Shown: positions 18,377-25,849 of the stretch, piece by piece | How positions within the stretch are numbered: position 1 is the first letter of the stretch | How the letters are laid out: the number at the start of each line of letters is the position of its first letter | Source of the DNA: Rhodocyclaceae bacterium | GTDB lineage: Bacteria; Pseudomonadota; Gammaproteobacteria; Burkholderiales; Rhodocyclaceae | Reading direction: 5' to 3' | Assembly (NCBI GenBank): GCA_016791115.1 | Contig: JAEUNL010000035.1 | Location: forward strand, 62,001-126,000 | Length of the DNA stretch: 64,000 nt | The notes under the pieces: generated by a model | What the model was told of the DNA's origin: nothing | The model's database searches: none | Seen by the model: only the letters and a program-made list of their open reading frames with translations | Translations under genes and position numbers: made by a program

Positions 18377-18652
18377 TCAGCCCCCCATCGCCAATCCGAA
18401 CTCGCCCCGATCGAGCTTGCCGTCCTTGTTCTTGTCCGCAGACTGGAAGCGCTCGGCGAGGCCCTTCATCTTTGTGGATTCTTCCTGGCTGATGGTGCCA
18501 TCGCCATTCGCGTCGAGCTGGCGGAACTTGTCATCGACGGCTGCCTTCATTTCATCGGCGGGAGCCTGTGGCGCGGCCTGCTGTGCATGCGCGGCACCGG
18601 CCGCAAGCGAAAGGCCGAGCAACACCGGAAAGAGAACTTTGCCTGCATTCAT
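18377..18652 (-). CDS. Small secreted EF-hand protein
   Basis: A 91-residue exported protein with two canonical calcium-binding loops: DANGDGTISQEE and DKNKDGKLDRGE, separated by one helix. The start MNAGKVLFPVLLGLSLAAGAAHA at 18652 is a clean signal peptide; a longer open frame upstream is Cys/Arg-rich and not protein-like. It is convergent with flgA and divergent from flgM. Calcium binding is a safe inference from the loops; a link to motility is only positional. Confidence 0.85.
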   Translation of the reverse strand: MNAGKVLFPVLLGLSLAAGAAHAQQAAPQAPADEMKAAVDDKFRQLDANGDGTISQEESTKMKGLAERFQSADKNKDGKLDRGEFGLAMGG

Positions 18653-18970
18653 GATGACTCCTGTTCTGAAGGTGGGAAAACTGCGGGCAAGGGTGCTGGA
18701 CATGCCCACGTCAAGCAATGGGCAAGCGGCGTGCCTGACGAACATTCCCTTTATGGATGAATGCGTTGGAAAACATCGACAGCATTGGCGCAGGCATTCT
18801 TCCGGCATTTTCTGTCGCCCGCGACAGACGTTGCACCGCAGCGATCCGCCAATGCTTAACCGAATCATGCGGTTGGATGTCGGTCGCGGGCGACGACACC
18901 CCTCGGCGCGCTCCTGAACAAGGCGCAATGGCTTGAATTGAGGCCGTTAATTTGTTCTCATCCGAAGACC
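18653..18970. other. Intergenic stretch upstream of the flgM promoter
   Basis: No gene seen. It should hold the EF-hand gene's promoter (minus) but I cannot identify one. A short stem TGTCG/CGACA near 18822 has no T-run. Confidence 0.4.
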
Positions 18971-18997
18971 TAAAGTTTTCTGCGGAGTCTCCGTAAC
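18971..18997 (+). promoter_or_regulatory. Sigma-28 promoter for flgM
   Basis: TAAAGTTT, 11 bases, TCCGTAAC. The -35 box is identical to the enteric sigma-28 consensus and the -10 fits the local late-gene pattern (K)CCGTAA. It lies 127 bases before the flgM start, so the transcript has a leader of roughly 120 bases. Confidence 0.7.
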
Positions 18998-19024
18998 TGC
19001 ACTTGTGGCTCCTTGCGCGAGCCC

Positions 19025-19119
19025 AAGGAAACGCCGGGCCGCCCCAGGTTTCCTTGACCCCTTCGGGGGGCGGAGACGGCGTAGCCGTTTCCTGGGGGCG
19101 GTACTTACTGAAAGGAAAC
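19025..19119 (+). promoter_or_regulatory. Highly structured flgM 5' leader RNA
   Basis: An outer stem CCGCCCCAGG (19039-19048) pairs with CCTGGGGGCGG (19091-19101, one bulged G) and encloses two hairpins: CCCC-TTCG-GGGG (19058-19069) and GGAGACGGC-GTA-GCCGTTTCC (19072-19092, one G-U). AAGGAAAC occurs twice (19025-19032 and 19112-19119, the latter being the flgM ribosome site) and its complement GTTTCCT(T) also twice (19048-19055, 19087-19093), so the ribosome site can pair with either and alternative folds exclude each other. It may be a regulatory leader or a copy of a dispersed palindromic element. Confidence 0.5.
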
Positions 19120-19123
19120 TTCC

Positions 19124-19423
19124 GTGAAAATCGACAACTCCGTAAACGTTGGCGGTCTTCCCATCAGCGAGCCGAAAGGCCGCTCGGTAAAAGGCCAGCC
19201 CGCATCCAAGCAGGATGCGTCCGTGGAGTCGTCTTCCCTGTCGTCGCGTCTGGCGGAAATCCAGAGCAGCTTGAGCAACGTCCCGGTGGTGGATTCCGCC
19301 AAGGTCGAGGAAATCAAGCAGGCGATCAGCGAAGGGCGCTTCAAGGTCAATGCCGAGAAGGTGGCGGACAGCCTGATCGAGTCCGTGCGCCAAATGCTCG
19401 GTTCGCAAGTCAGCAAGGCCTGA
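19124..19423 (+). CDS. flgM: Anti-sigma-28 factor FlgM
   Basis: FlgM holds FliA inactive until the hook is finished and FlgM is exported. The 99-residue protein starts at GTG 19124, five bases after AAGGAAAC. The disordered N-terminal half (MKIDNSVNVGGLPISEPKGR) is followed by the sigma-binding C-terminus VDSAKVEEIKQAISEGRFKVNAEKVADSLIES. It is translated with flgN (8-base gap) and has its own sigma-28-type promoter, giving the usual autoregulatory loop. Confidence 0.94.
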   Translation: MKIDNSVNVGGLPISEPKGRSVKGQPASKQDASVESSSLSSRLAEIQSSLSNVPVVDSAKVEEIKQAISEGRFKVNAEKVADSLIESVRQMLGSQVSKA

Positions 19424-19431
19424 GGCACCGA

Positions 19432-19917
19432 ATGGCAGAAGCGCTCGGGACCCAACTTACCCGTCGCATGAAAGACGAGATCGCGCTCATGCGCGATTTC
19501 GTCGCACTGCTGCGCCTCGAGCAACATGCGCTCTCGGGCAACGACGCCGAGGCGATCAGCGCCGCAACCAATGCCAAGACGATCTTGGCCCGCCAGCTCG
19601 GACAGATCGCCACCGAACGCAACATCGCGCTCGCACGCGAAGGCCATGCGCCGGACCGGGCGGGTATCGATGCCCTGATCGCGGTACAGAACAACCCCGC
19701 GACGCTCGCCCAATTGCGCGATGCATTGATGACGCTGGCCACCGAGGCCGATGAGCTGAATCGCACCAATGGCGACATCATTCGCATGCGCATGTCGCAC
19801 AACCAGAAGGCGATCGACGTCCTGCTCGGTGCCGGCAACAGGCCGGCGACATACGGCCGCGATGGCCGTTCGAGCTTTTCCGGCGCGGCGTCCGGCCGCC
19901 ACTACTCCGCCGCCTGA
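19432..19917 (+). CDS. flgN: Flagellar export chaperone FlgN
   Basis: FlgN is the cytoplasmic chaperone for FlgK and FlgL. The 161-residue, mostly helical protein from ATG 19432 (MAEALGTQLTRRMKDEIALM) has a FlgN-family core (RDFVALLRLEQHALSGNDAEAI) and a C-terminal substrate-binding tail (NGDIIRMRMSHNQKAIDVLLG). It directly follows flgM, as in many proteobacteria, and is convergent with motD. Confidence 0.88.
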   Translation: MAEALGTQLTRRMKDEIALMRDFVALLRLEQHALSGNDAEAISAATNAKTILARQLGQIATERNIALAREGHAPDRAGIDALIAVQNNPATLAQLRDALMTLATEADELNRTNGDIIRMRMSHNQKAIDVLLGAGNRPATYGRDGRSSFSGAASGRHYSAA

Positions 19918-20024
19918 TAGGCCGGCGCTATTCTCCCAGCATCGCATCGCGTGTCCAGGTCAACGGTCATGGGCTGGCATCCGGTTCGCCAGCCGTGCGT
20001 GCGCACCGGCAGGTAGGTGACGTG

Positions 20025-20813
20025 TCAGATCTTCGGTGAAGCAGCACCGGCCGCGGATTCGCTTCGCGCTTCCGGCGCCAAGGATTCGATCAAGACGGCC
20101 ACGCGACGATTGCGCGCCCGGCCTTCGGGGGTAAGATTGCTCTCGAGCGGACGCTGATCGCCATATCCGACGGCCGACAATTGCCCGGCGCCGATGCCAG
20201 ATTCCGCCAACAGGCGTGCGACACTCGCGGCACGAACGGCGGAAAGCTCCCAGTTCGAAGGAAAGCGCGGGTTCGAGATCGGCGTATTGTCCGAATGTCC
20301 TTCGACCGTGATCGGGAAATCGCCCTGCGCCAGCACGGCAGCCATCGCCCGCAGAACCTGCTCGGCTTCGGCGGACAGCACGGAATCGCCGGCGGCAAAA
20401 AGCATCCCCGAACTGATCTCGATCGTGATGCCGCGCGCGCCCTCGGAAACCTGGACCTGCCCCTGACGCACCAAAGGCTCCAGGGCGCTCAGCGCGCTGG
20501 CAGCCAGATTCCGTGCACGCTCCCGCTTGTCCCGCCGCGCGAGTTCCTCGCTGCGCGAGTTGCGCCGCGGGTTGATCTGGATCGGCGTGATCAGGTTCGA
20601 GGCGGACGTCTGCGCAACCGGCCGTGCGCTCTCGACGGAGCGGAACGCGCTGGTCAGCGAATCCGACAGAACGCGATACTTGCCTTCATTGACCGAGGAG
20701 ATCGCATACATGACCACAAAGAAGGCGAACAGCAGCGTGATGAAATCGGCATAGGAAACCAGCCACCGCTCGTGGTTCTCGTGCTCATCTTCGCCCATGT
20801 TACGTCGCGCCAT
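20025..20813 (-). CDS. motD: Flagellar stator protein MotD (MotB family)
   Basis: MotD is the peptidoglycan-anchored half of a second stator. The 262-residue protein has an N-terminal plug/membrane segment (RWLVSYADFITLLFAFFVVMYA) with the ion-carrying Asp in SYADF, and a C-terminal OmpA-like domain (VEGHSDNTPISNPRFPSNWELSAVRAASVARLL, then GYGDQRPLESNLTPEGRARNRRVAVLI). It pairs with MotC; unusually a PilZ gene sits between them. Confidence 0.92.
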   Translation of the reverse strand: MARRNMGEDEHENHERWLVSYADFITLLFAFFVVMYAISSVNEGKYRVLSDSLTSAFRSVESARPVAQTSASNLITPIQINPRRNSRSEELARRDKRERARNLAASALSALEPLVRQGQVQVSEGARGITIEISSGMLFAAGDSVLSAEAEQVLRAMAAVLAQGDFPITVEGHSDNTPISNPRFPSNWELSAVRAASVARLLAESGIGAGQLSAVGYGDQRPLESNLTPEGRARNRRVAVLIESLAPEARSESAAGAASPKI

Positions 20814-20892
20814 TTTGCCGCCTTCGCCGCCACCTCAGAACCGGATCTACGGCACGGGACGCCGGTACTTGATCGCCCGCGGAGCAGCCGGA

Positions 20893-21804
20893 TCAGAAAT
20901 CGCCGGATTCCCGCAACAGGCTTTCATAAACGCAAGCGGTCAGCGCAAGCGATTCCTCGGGGGGAATCATGACGAACTGGAGTCCGGCCTGATAGCCCGC
21001 CGGGATGCCCTCGACCGAGCCGTCGCTGACCGCGACGCTCCGTACCACTGCCTCCGGATGGAGATAATGTTCCACTTCGTTGAGCGTGACTCGGAACTTG
21101 AGCTTCAACGTATCGCCGATCTCTCCGGGCGGATGGGTGCAGATCATCAAGGCGCCGCCCAGGCTCACGTCGCACAGCGTGCCGGCGTGGACCTTGCCTT
21201 TCGCATCGCTGGCGGCAACGATGATCCTGACACGGGCCCGCGCCCCGCGGCGCACGGCCAGTCCGCGCACCGATGAGGGATAGGTGAGATGCAGGTGCGG
21301 AAACGGCACGCTCGCCGGCTTGATGACGCTTGCCGTGAATGCATAGGCCGACGTGCCGCAGAACATGCGAACCACGAAGCTTTGCCCTTCCCGGATGAAG
21401 GCCACCTTGCCGTCCACCGTCGGCGTGGTGACCAGCACGCTTCGCCCCTTGACGAATCCGATCAGCTTCGCCGGGAAGCGCGACGTGTCGCCTTCCGCTG
21501 CGCCCTGCAGTTGCAGGGCGTCGCCGATCGACAGCTTGAGTTCGTCCAGCGCGAATGTTGCTTCCCGCTGCCTGTCGTTCGCGGCTTCGGCATCGGGCAC
21601 GACGCTGTCGTGACGGTCGCGCGCCACCGATCTGGAAGAATTCCGATACAGCCCCTTGGCCGACAACTGATCGAGCTGGTTCTGGGTCTGGACGATGCAG
21701 CCGGCACGCAGGAGCAGATTCCTGTCGCCGTCGTAAAGCGAATAGGGCAATGGCTTGCCGATCGCCACGTCCGCCTTGCGCACCGGCATGAATCCCGTTT
21801 CCAT
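20893..21804 (-). CDS. YcgR-like PilZ protein between motC and motD
   Basis: A 303-residue cytoplasmic protein likely binding c-di-GMP and acting on the motor. The N-terminal region (ADVAIGKPLPYSLYDGDRNLLLRAG) is a domain found on c-di-GMP proteins; a YcgR-N-like barrel follows (LQLQGAAEGDTSRFPAKLIGFVKGRSVLVTTP), then a PilZ domain with the Arg motif RRGARARVRI and the DVSLGGALM signature. ATG 21804 is preferred (GGGAG nine bases upstream); a GTG at 21822 is possible. It is 33 bases after motC and 79 before motD, so it is made with that stator. Confidence 0.87.
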   Translation of the reverse strand: METGFMPVRKADVAIGKPLPYSLYDGDRNLLLRAGCIVQTQNQLDQLSAKGLYRNSSRSVARDRHDSVVPDAEAANDRQREATFALDELKLSIGDALQLQGAAEGDTSRFPAKLIGFVKGRSVLVTTPTVDGKVAFIREGQSFVVRMFCGTSAYAFTASVIKPASVPFPHLHLTYPSSVRGLAVRRGARARVRIIVAASDAKGKVHAGTLCDVSLGGALMICTHPPGEIGDTLKLKFRVTLNEVEHYLHPEAVVRSVAVSDGSVEGIPAGYQAGLQFVMIPPEESLALTACVYESLLRESGDF

Positions 21805-21837
21805 CACGATCCGCTCCCGCACTCGATCATGGCGACC

Positions 21838-22596
21838 TCAGACGACATAGCCCTGCAAACGACTTTCGATGATGCGCGGGTTGTCGCCGTTGGCGATGCC
21901 GACCAGCCCATCGACCATCATTTCGCGCAGGGTCACCAGGCGCTGCACATGGGCCAGCAGTTTCTTCGCCACCGGCAGGAAGATCAGGTTGGCCGACCCG
22001 ACGCCATAGATCGTCGCGACGAAGGCCACGGCGATGCCGGCCCCCAGCTTGGTCGGATCGGAAAGGTTCTCCATCACGTGTATCAGCCCCATCACCGCAC
22101 CCAGTATGCCGATGGTCGGCGCATAGCCGCCGGCGGATTCCCACACCTTGGCAGCGAGCTTCATCTGTTTCTCGTAGGTGTCGATCTCGACTTCGAGCAC
22201 TTCGCGCAGATTATGCGGTTCGACACCGTCGACCAGCAGTTGCAGGCCCTTGCGGGCGAACGGATCGCTGACACTGGCGATCTGTCTTTCAAGCGCCAGC
22301 AGGCCTTCCTTGCGCGAGGTCTGGCCCCAGCGCACCACGGCAGCGATAAGGTCCGCCTGCGGCAGCATCGGAGGATTGAACACCCAGGTGCCCATTTTCA
22401 TGCCCTTCATGAAGATCGGAAAAGGGCTTTGCAGCATCACGGCACCGAAGGTGCCGCCAACGACGATCAGGAAGGCCGTCGGCTGGACGAGAGACGCGAT
22501 ATGACCGCCTTCGAGGACCTGCCCGCCTACAATCGCCATCAGGCCGACGACCAGTCCGATCAGGCTGATCCGGTCGAAGATCGGTTTCGACTGCAT
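21838..22596 (-). CDS. motC: Flagellar stator protein MotC (MotA family)
   Basis: MotC is the torque-generating, proton-channel half of the second stator. The 252-residue protein has four membrane segments (ISLIGLVVGLMAIVGGQVLEGG; LVQPTAFLIVVGGTFGAVML; GGYAPTIGILGAVMGLIHVM; GAGIAVAFVATIYGVGSANLIFLP) and a cytoplasmic loop with the rotor-contact Arg/Glu region (RWGQTSRKEGLLALERQIASV). A sigma-28-type promoter lies 47 bases upstream. fliA ends 101 bases before it. Confidence 0.93.
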   Translation of the reverse strand: MQSKPIFDRISLIGLVVGLMAIVGGQVLEGGHIASLVQPTAFLIVVGGTFGAVMLQSPFPIFMKGMKMGTWVFNPPMLPQADLIAAVVRWGQTSRKEGLLALERQIASVSDPFARKGLQLLVDGVEPHNLREVLEVEIDTYEKQMKLAAKVWESAGGYAPTIGILGAVMGLIHVMENLSDPTKLGAGIAVAFVATIYGVGSANLIFLPVAKKLLAHVQRLVTLREMMVDGLVGIANGDNPRIIESRLQGYVV

Positions 22597-22642
22597 GGCG
22601 ACGCTCCTTGCGGAGTCTCCTCGATAGGGTTACGACCTCGGA

Positions 22643-22669
22643 TCAACGGCATTCCGCGTATGGACTTGA
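22643..22669 (-). promoter_or_regulatory. Sigma-28 promoter for motC-PilZ-motD
   Basis: Minus strand TCAAGTCC, 11 bases, GCCGTTGA, in the fliA-motC gap. Matches the TCAAG / CCGTWA pattern of the other late promoters here. Confidence 0.6.
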
Positions 22670-22697
22670 TGCCGGGCACACGCGATGTCAAGGACCA

Positions 22698-23480
22698 TCA
22701 GGCAGCGACTGTCGATGCCTTAGTTTTCTTCGAGCCCTTGGGGCGACCACGCGTCTTGACCACCGGATTGTCGCCTTCGAAGATGCGTGCACGCAGGCGT
22801 GCGACGGCCTGGCTGTGCAACTGGCAGACACGGGATTCCGACACGCCCAGCACGTCCCCGATTTCCCGCAGGTTCAGCTCTTCGTCGTAATACAGGCTCA
22901 TCACCATTTTCTCGCGCTCGGGCAGATCCTCGATTGCCTTGATCAGCGACTCGCGCATGCCCTTCTGGGTCAGTATCTCGAGCGGATCGGATTCGGTGCG
23001 CCCGCAGTTGTGTTCCAGGAAATCGTCGTCATCCGAATCGGTGAAGTCCTCGAAGTAGACCAGCTGGTGCCCGCGCGCGTCGTTGAGCATCTTCTGGTAT
23101 TCGGGAAGTGGCATCCCCAGTGCCTCCGCCAGTTCCGTCTCGGTCGGCTGTCGCCCGTTTCGCTGCTCCAGCACATGGATCGCCGCTTCGATACGCCGCA
23201 TGTCGCGCCGCAGGGAGCGCGGCAGCCAGTCGTTGTCGCGTAGGCCGTCGAGCATCGCCCCGCGAATGCGCTGCACCGCGTAGGTCTCGAACTGCGCACC
23301 GAGACCCTCCTCGAACCGGCCGATCGCATCGAGCAGGCCCATCATGCCGTTCTGGATCAGGTCCTCGACCTCCACGCTGGCAGGCAGCTTCGCCATCAGG
23401 TGATAGGCGATGCGCTTGACGAGCGGCGCGAATTGGGTGACGAGCTGGTCCTTGTTCAGGGTTCCGGAGGCGTTGTACAT
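22698..23480 (-). CDS. fliA: Flagellar sigma factor FliA (sigma-28)
   Basis: FliA directs RNA polymerase to late flagellar and chemotaxis genes and is inhibited by FlgM. The 260-residue protein shows region 2 (LVKRIAYHLMAKLPASVEVEDLIQNGMMGLLDAIGRFEEG, AQFETYAVQRIRGAMLDGLRDNDW), region 3 (RRIEAAIHVLEQRNGRQPTETELAEALGM) and region 4 (LPEREKMVMSLYYDEELNLREIGDVLGVSESRVCQLHSQAVARLRARI). A basic tail (KTRGRPKGSKKTKAS) extends the usual length. It follows flhG by 37 bases. Confidence 0.96.
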   Translation of the reverse strand: MYNASGTLNKDQLVTQFAPLVKRIAYHLMAKLPASVEVEDLIQNGMMGLLDAIGRFEEGLGAQFETYAVQRIRGAMLDGLRDNDWLPRSLRRDMRRIEAAIHVLEQRNGRQPTETELAEALGMPLPEYQKMLNDARGHQLVYFEDFTDSDDDDFLEHNCGRTESDPLEILTQKGMRESLIKAIEDLPEREKMVMSLYYDEELNLREIGDVLGVSESRVCQLHSQAVARLRARIFEGDNPVVKTRGRPKGSKKTKASTVAA

Positions 23481-23517
23481 GGCGATACCTCGTGAGTGGG
23501 TGTTGCTGGGTTCGTTG

Positions 23518-24384
23518 TCAGCCCGCGGCGCCGGACAATGGCGAACGGGAATTCATCAATCCGGTGATACCGGCGCGCGCAAGGAGCTGGCGCATGCCGC
23601 CGGCCGGGCGCGGCAAGGCACACGCCTCGACACGCTCCAGTTCGTCGGCGATCAGGGCCGCACCGTGCGCCACGGCGGCGGTGAACGCGAATGCGTGGGC
23701 CTCGCGCGGCACCGGCAGGCTGCCGAAGTCGGCAAGCCCGACCTCGAGGCGCTCGCCGGCCACGCGTTGCAGGTTGGCGATGAGCGCCGCACGCGCTGCG
23801 GCATCGCGCAGCCGCGTCATCACAACGCCGTAGCGGGCATGCCCGGTCGTCGCATGCAATTGCTTCAGCAGCAGGTAGCCATCTGTCAGTCCCGCGGCAT
23901 GTCCCTGCACCGCGAGAACGACGCGGCTTGCGCCGCGCGCCAGGGGGGAGAGGCCATCGACGCCGGCCATCGCGCGTATCAAGACGAATTCCGCACCCTG
24001 CTCCGCGAGTTCCACGTTGCGCGCCACCGCGGCGCGCTCGGCGGCATCGGCGTGGCGCAACGCGGCAGCGGCCCGCGCAGCGGGAAGCAGCGTCAGCAAT
24101 TCCGCGACGCGAACCGAAGCGCGCGCTATCGGAACATCGCCGCGTGCGGCCTGCAGCAGGTCGTAGCGGGTCGCGCATTGCAGCGGGGCAGCCATCGAAT
24201 GCGCGCCCTCGTGCTCGTCGATCACCAGCACGCGTGCACCGCGTGCAGTCAGTTCGAGCGCCGCGGCCGCCACGACGGCAGCCGAATCGGCAGGGCTGGC
24301 GCTGGCCACCGCGATCACGCGGCGCTTCGGCGCCTTGACCAGCCGGCGCAGGCCGGCGGCCTGGTCGTCGTGCCAATTAACCAT
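23518..24384 (-). CDS. flhG: FlhG/FleN-like protein with degenerate P-loop
   Basis: FlhG (MinD-like) normally controls flagellar number and stimulates the FlhF GTPase. This 288-residue version keeps the N-terminal FlhF-activating motif (residues 7-13, DQAAGLR) but the deviant Walker A KGGVGKT is replaced by ASASPADSA, and the Asp-rich strand reads VLVIDEHEG in place of DADLG. The fold is still recognisable (FVLIRAMAGVDGLSPLARGASRVVLAVQGHAAGLTDGYLLLKQL). The ATG at 24384 overlaps flhF by eight bases. ATP binding is therefore unlikely; the FlhF-activating role may persist. Confidence 0.8.
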   Translation of the reverse strand: MVNWHDDQAAGLRRLVKAPKRRVIAVASASPADSAAVVAAAALELTARGARVLVIDEHEGAHSMAAPLQCATRYDLLQAARGDVPIARASVRVAELLTLLPAARAAAALRHADAAERAAVARNVELAEQGAEFVLIRAMAGVDGLSPLARGASRVVLAVQGHAAGLTDGYLLLKQLHATTGHARYGVVMTRLRDAAARAALIANLQRVAGERLEVGLADFGSLPVPREAHAFAFTAAVAHGAALIADELERVEACALPRPAGGMRQLLARAGITGLMNSRSPLSGAAG

Positions 24385-25849
24385 GGCGCACCTCGCCGCG
24401 CGCGCGCACCGATGCACTGCCGCGACGCGCGGCGAGCAGCAACCCGGCCTCGTCGCCGAACAGCTGGTGCGGAGAGTCCTCCGGCAACTCCTTGAGCGCG
24501 CGATGCAGCAGGTAGGCGCGGTTCGGCAGATGCAGGTCTTCCGGCACGCGCTGGCCATTGGCCACATAGAACACGTCGAGTTCATGGCGCACGGCGACGT
24601 CGATCACCGGCGCGAGCGATGCCGCTTCGTCCACCTTGGTGAATACCACGCCGGCGAGATCGGGACCGTTGCCCTTTCCGGCGTAGGCGCGCACCACGTC
24701 GTCCAGCGTGTCGCCGCGCGCGGTGGCGTTCAGCAGCAGCAGTCGCCGCACTTCGCCGGCGGCATTGAGCATCGCGGCCTGCTCCGCCACCGCCTGGTCG
24801 CGCTGGCTCATGCCGACGGTGTCGATCAACACCATGTGCTTGCCGGCGAGATCGCGCAGCGTGGTCCGCAAATCGGTCGCATCGCGCACCACATGCACGG
24901 TCACGCCGAGGATGCGGCCGTAGATGCGCAGTTGTTCGTGCGCGCCGATACGATAGGAGTCGGTGGTGATCAGCGCGAGGTTTTCGGCGCCGTGGCGCAC
25001 CACGCAACGCGCGGCAAGCTTGGCGGTAGTGGTGGTCTTGCCGACGCCGGTCGGGCCGACGATGGCGTAAACGCCGCCACGGTCGATGATGTCGGCGTCC
25101 GACCTGACCAGCGACAGGCTGCGCGAGAGCGCTTCACGCACCACGTTGCGCGCATCGGCCAGGCTCGCCTGCGGCGGCACCTGCCCCATCAGTTCGCGCG
25201 CGAGCTGGGCCGAGAACCCGGCCTCGAGCAACTCGGACATGATCTGGGTGCGCGCCGGCGCGTTGCGCGACAGGTCGCCCCAGGCAAAGCCCGCCAACTG
25301 CGATTCGAGCAGGCCGCGCATCTCGGCAACCTGCGCCGACAGTTCGGCCATCATGCGTGCGTTCTCGGCTGGCGCGCTGTCGGCCGCTTCCGCCACGGCC
25401 GCGCGGCGCGGTTCACGAACCGCCTCCGGCTTTGTCGCCTTGGCGGCTGCCGTGGCAACGGGCTCGTCCTCCGGCATGTCGTCGAGGTAGCGCGCAGCGA
25501 CGCTGGCACCGCGCTTCGGGGCGCCAGCCACGGCCGGCGCGGCCGTCTGCGATTCGATGCGGCGCGGCTTCCACGGTTGCGGCTCGATGCCTGGCTTGAA
25601 CTGGCGCTTGTCCATGCTCGCCGAGAGACTGACGCGGAAATCATCCTGCACCTCGGCAGCAACAGGCTTCGCGGCGGGCGCTGGACGGGTCGGCGCCAAC
25701 GACGCCACGTCCTCGGGCGGCAGGGCGAGGATCTCGACGCCGCCATCCACCTGACGGTTCGACAGGACGATGGCGTCGGGTCCGAGCGATTCCTTCACCA
25801 GCCGCAGCGCTTCGCGGGCGGTCTCGGCAAAGAAGCGTTTGACGTTCAT
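24377..25849 (-). CDS. flhF: Flagellar SRP-type GTPase FlhF
   Basis: FlhF is an SRP-family GTPase that sets flagellar position. The 490-residue protein has the N-terminal B region (MNVKRFFAETAREALRLVKESLGPDAIVLSNRQV), a long Ala/Pro linker, an N domain, and the G domain with G1 GPTGVGKTTTTAKLA (about residue 265), DSYRIGAHEQLRIYGRILGV, DTVGMSQRD and TKVDEAASL. It is coupled to flhA by an ATGA overlap and to flhG by an eight-base overlap. Confidence 0.96.
   Translation of the reverse strand: MNVKRFFAETAREALRLVKESLGPDAIVLSNRQVDGGVEILALPPEDVASLAPTRPAPAAKPVAAEVQDDFRVSLSASMDKRQFKPGIEPQPWKPRRIESQTAAPAVAGAPKRGASVAARYLDDMPEDEPVATAAAKATKPEAVREPRRAAVAEAADSAPAENARMMAELSAQVAEMRGLLESQLAGFAWGDLSRNAPARTQIMSELLEAGFSAQLARELMGQVPPQASLADARNVVREALSRSLSLVRSDADIIDRGGVYAIVGPTGVGKTTTTAKLAARCVVRHGAENLALITTDSYRIGAHEQLRIYGRILGVTVHVVRDATDLRTTLRDLAGKHMVLIDTVGMSQRDQAVAEQAAMLNAAGEVRRLLLLNATARGDTLDDVVRAYAGKGNGPDLAGVVFTKVDEAASLAPVIDVAVRHELDVFYVANGQRVPEDLHLPNRAYLLHRALKELPEDSPHQLFGDEAGLLLAARRGSASVRARGEVRHG

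Noticed and set aside
19972-19994. Terminator between flgN and motD (GGCTGGC/GCCAGCC)
   Set aside because: A stem is present but the 9-base loop and lack of T-run on either strand make it unconvincing.
21289-22890. 533-codon plus-strand open frame opposite motC and fliA
   Set aside because: Crosses three genuine minus-strand genes and has biased shadow composition.
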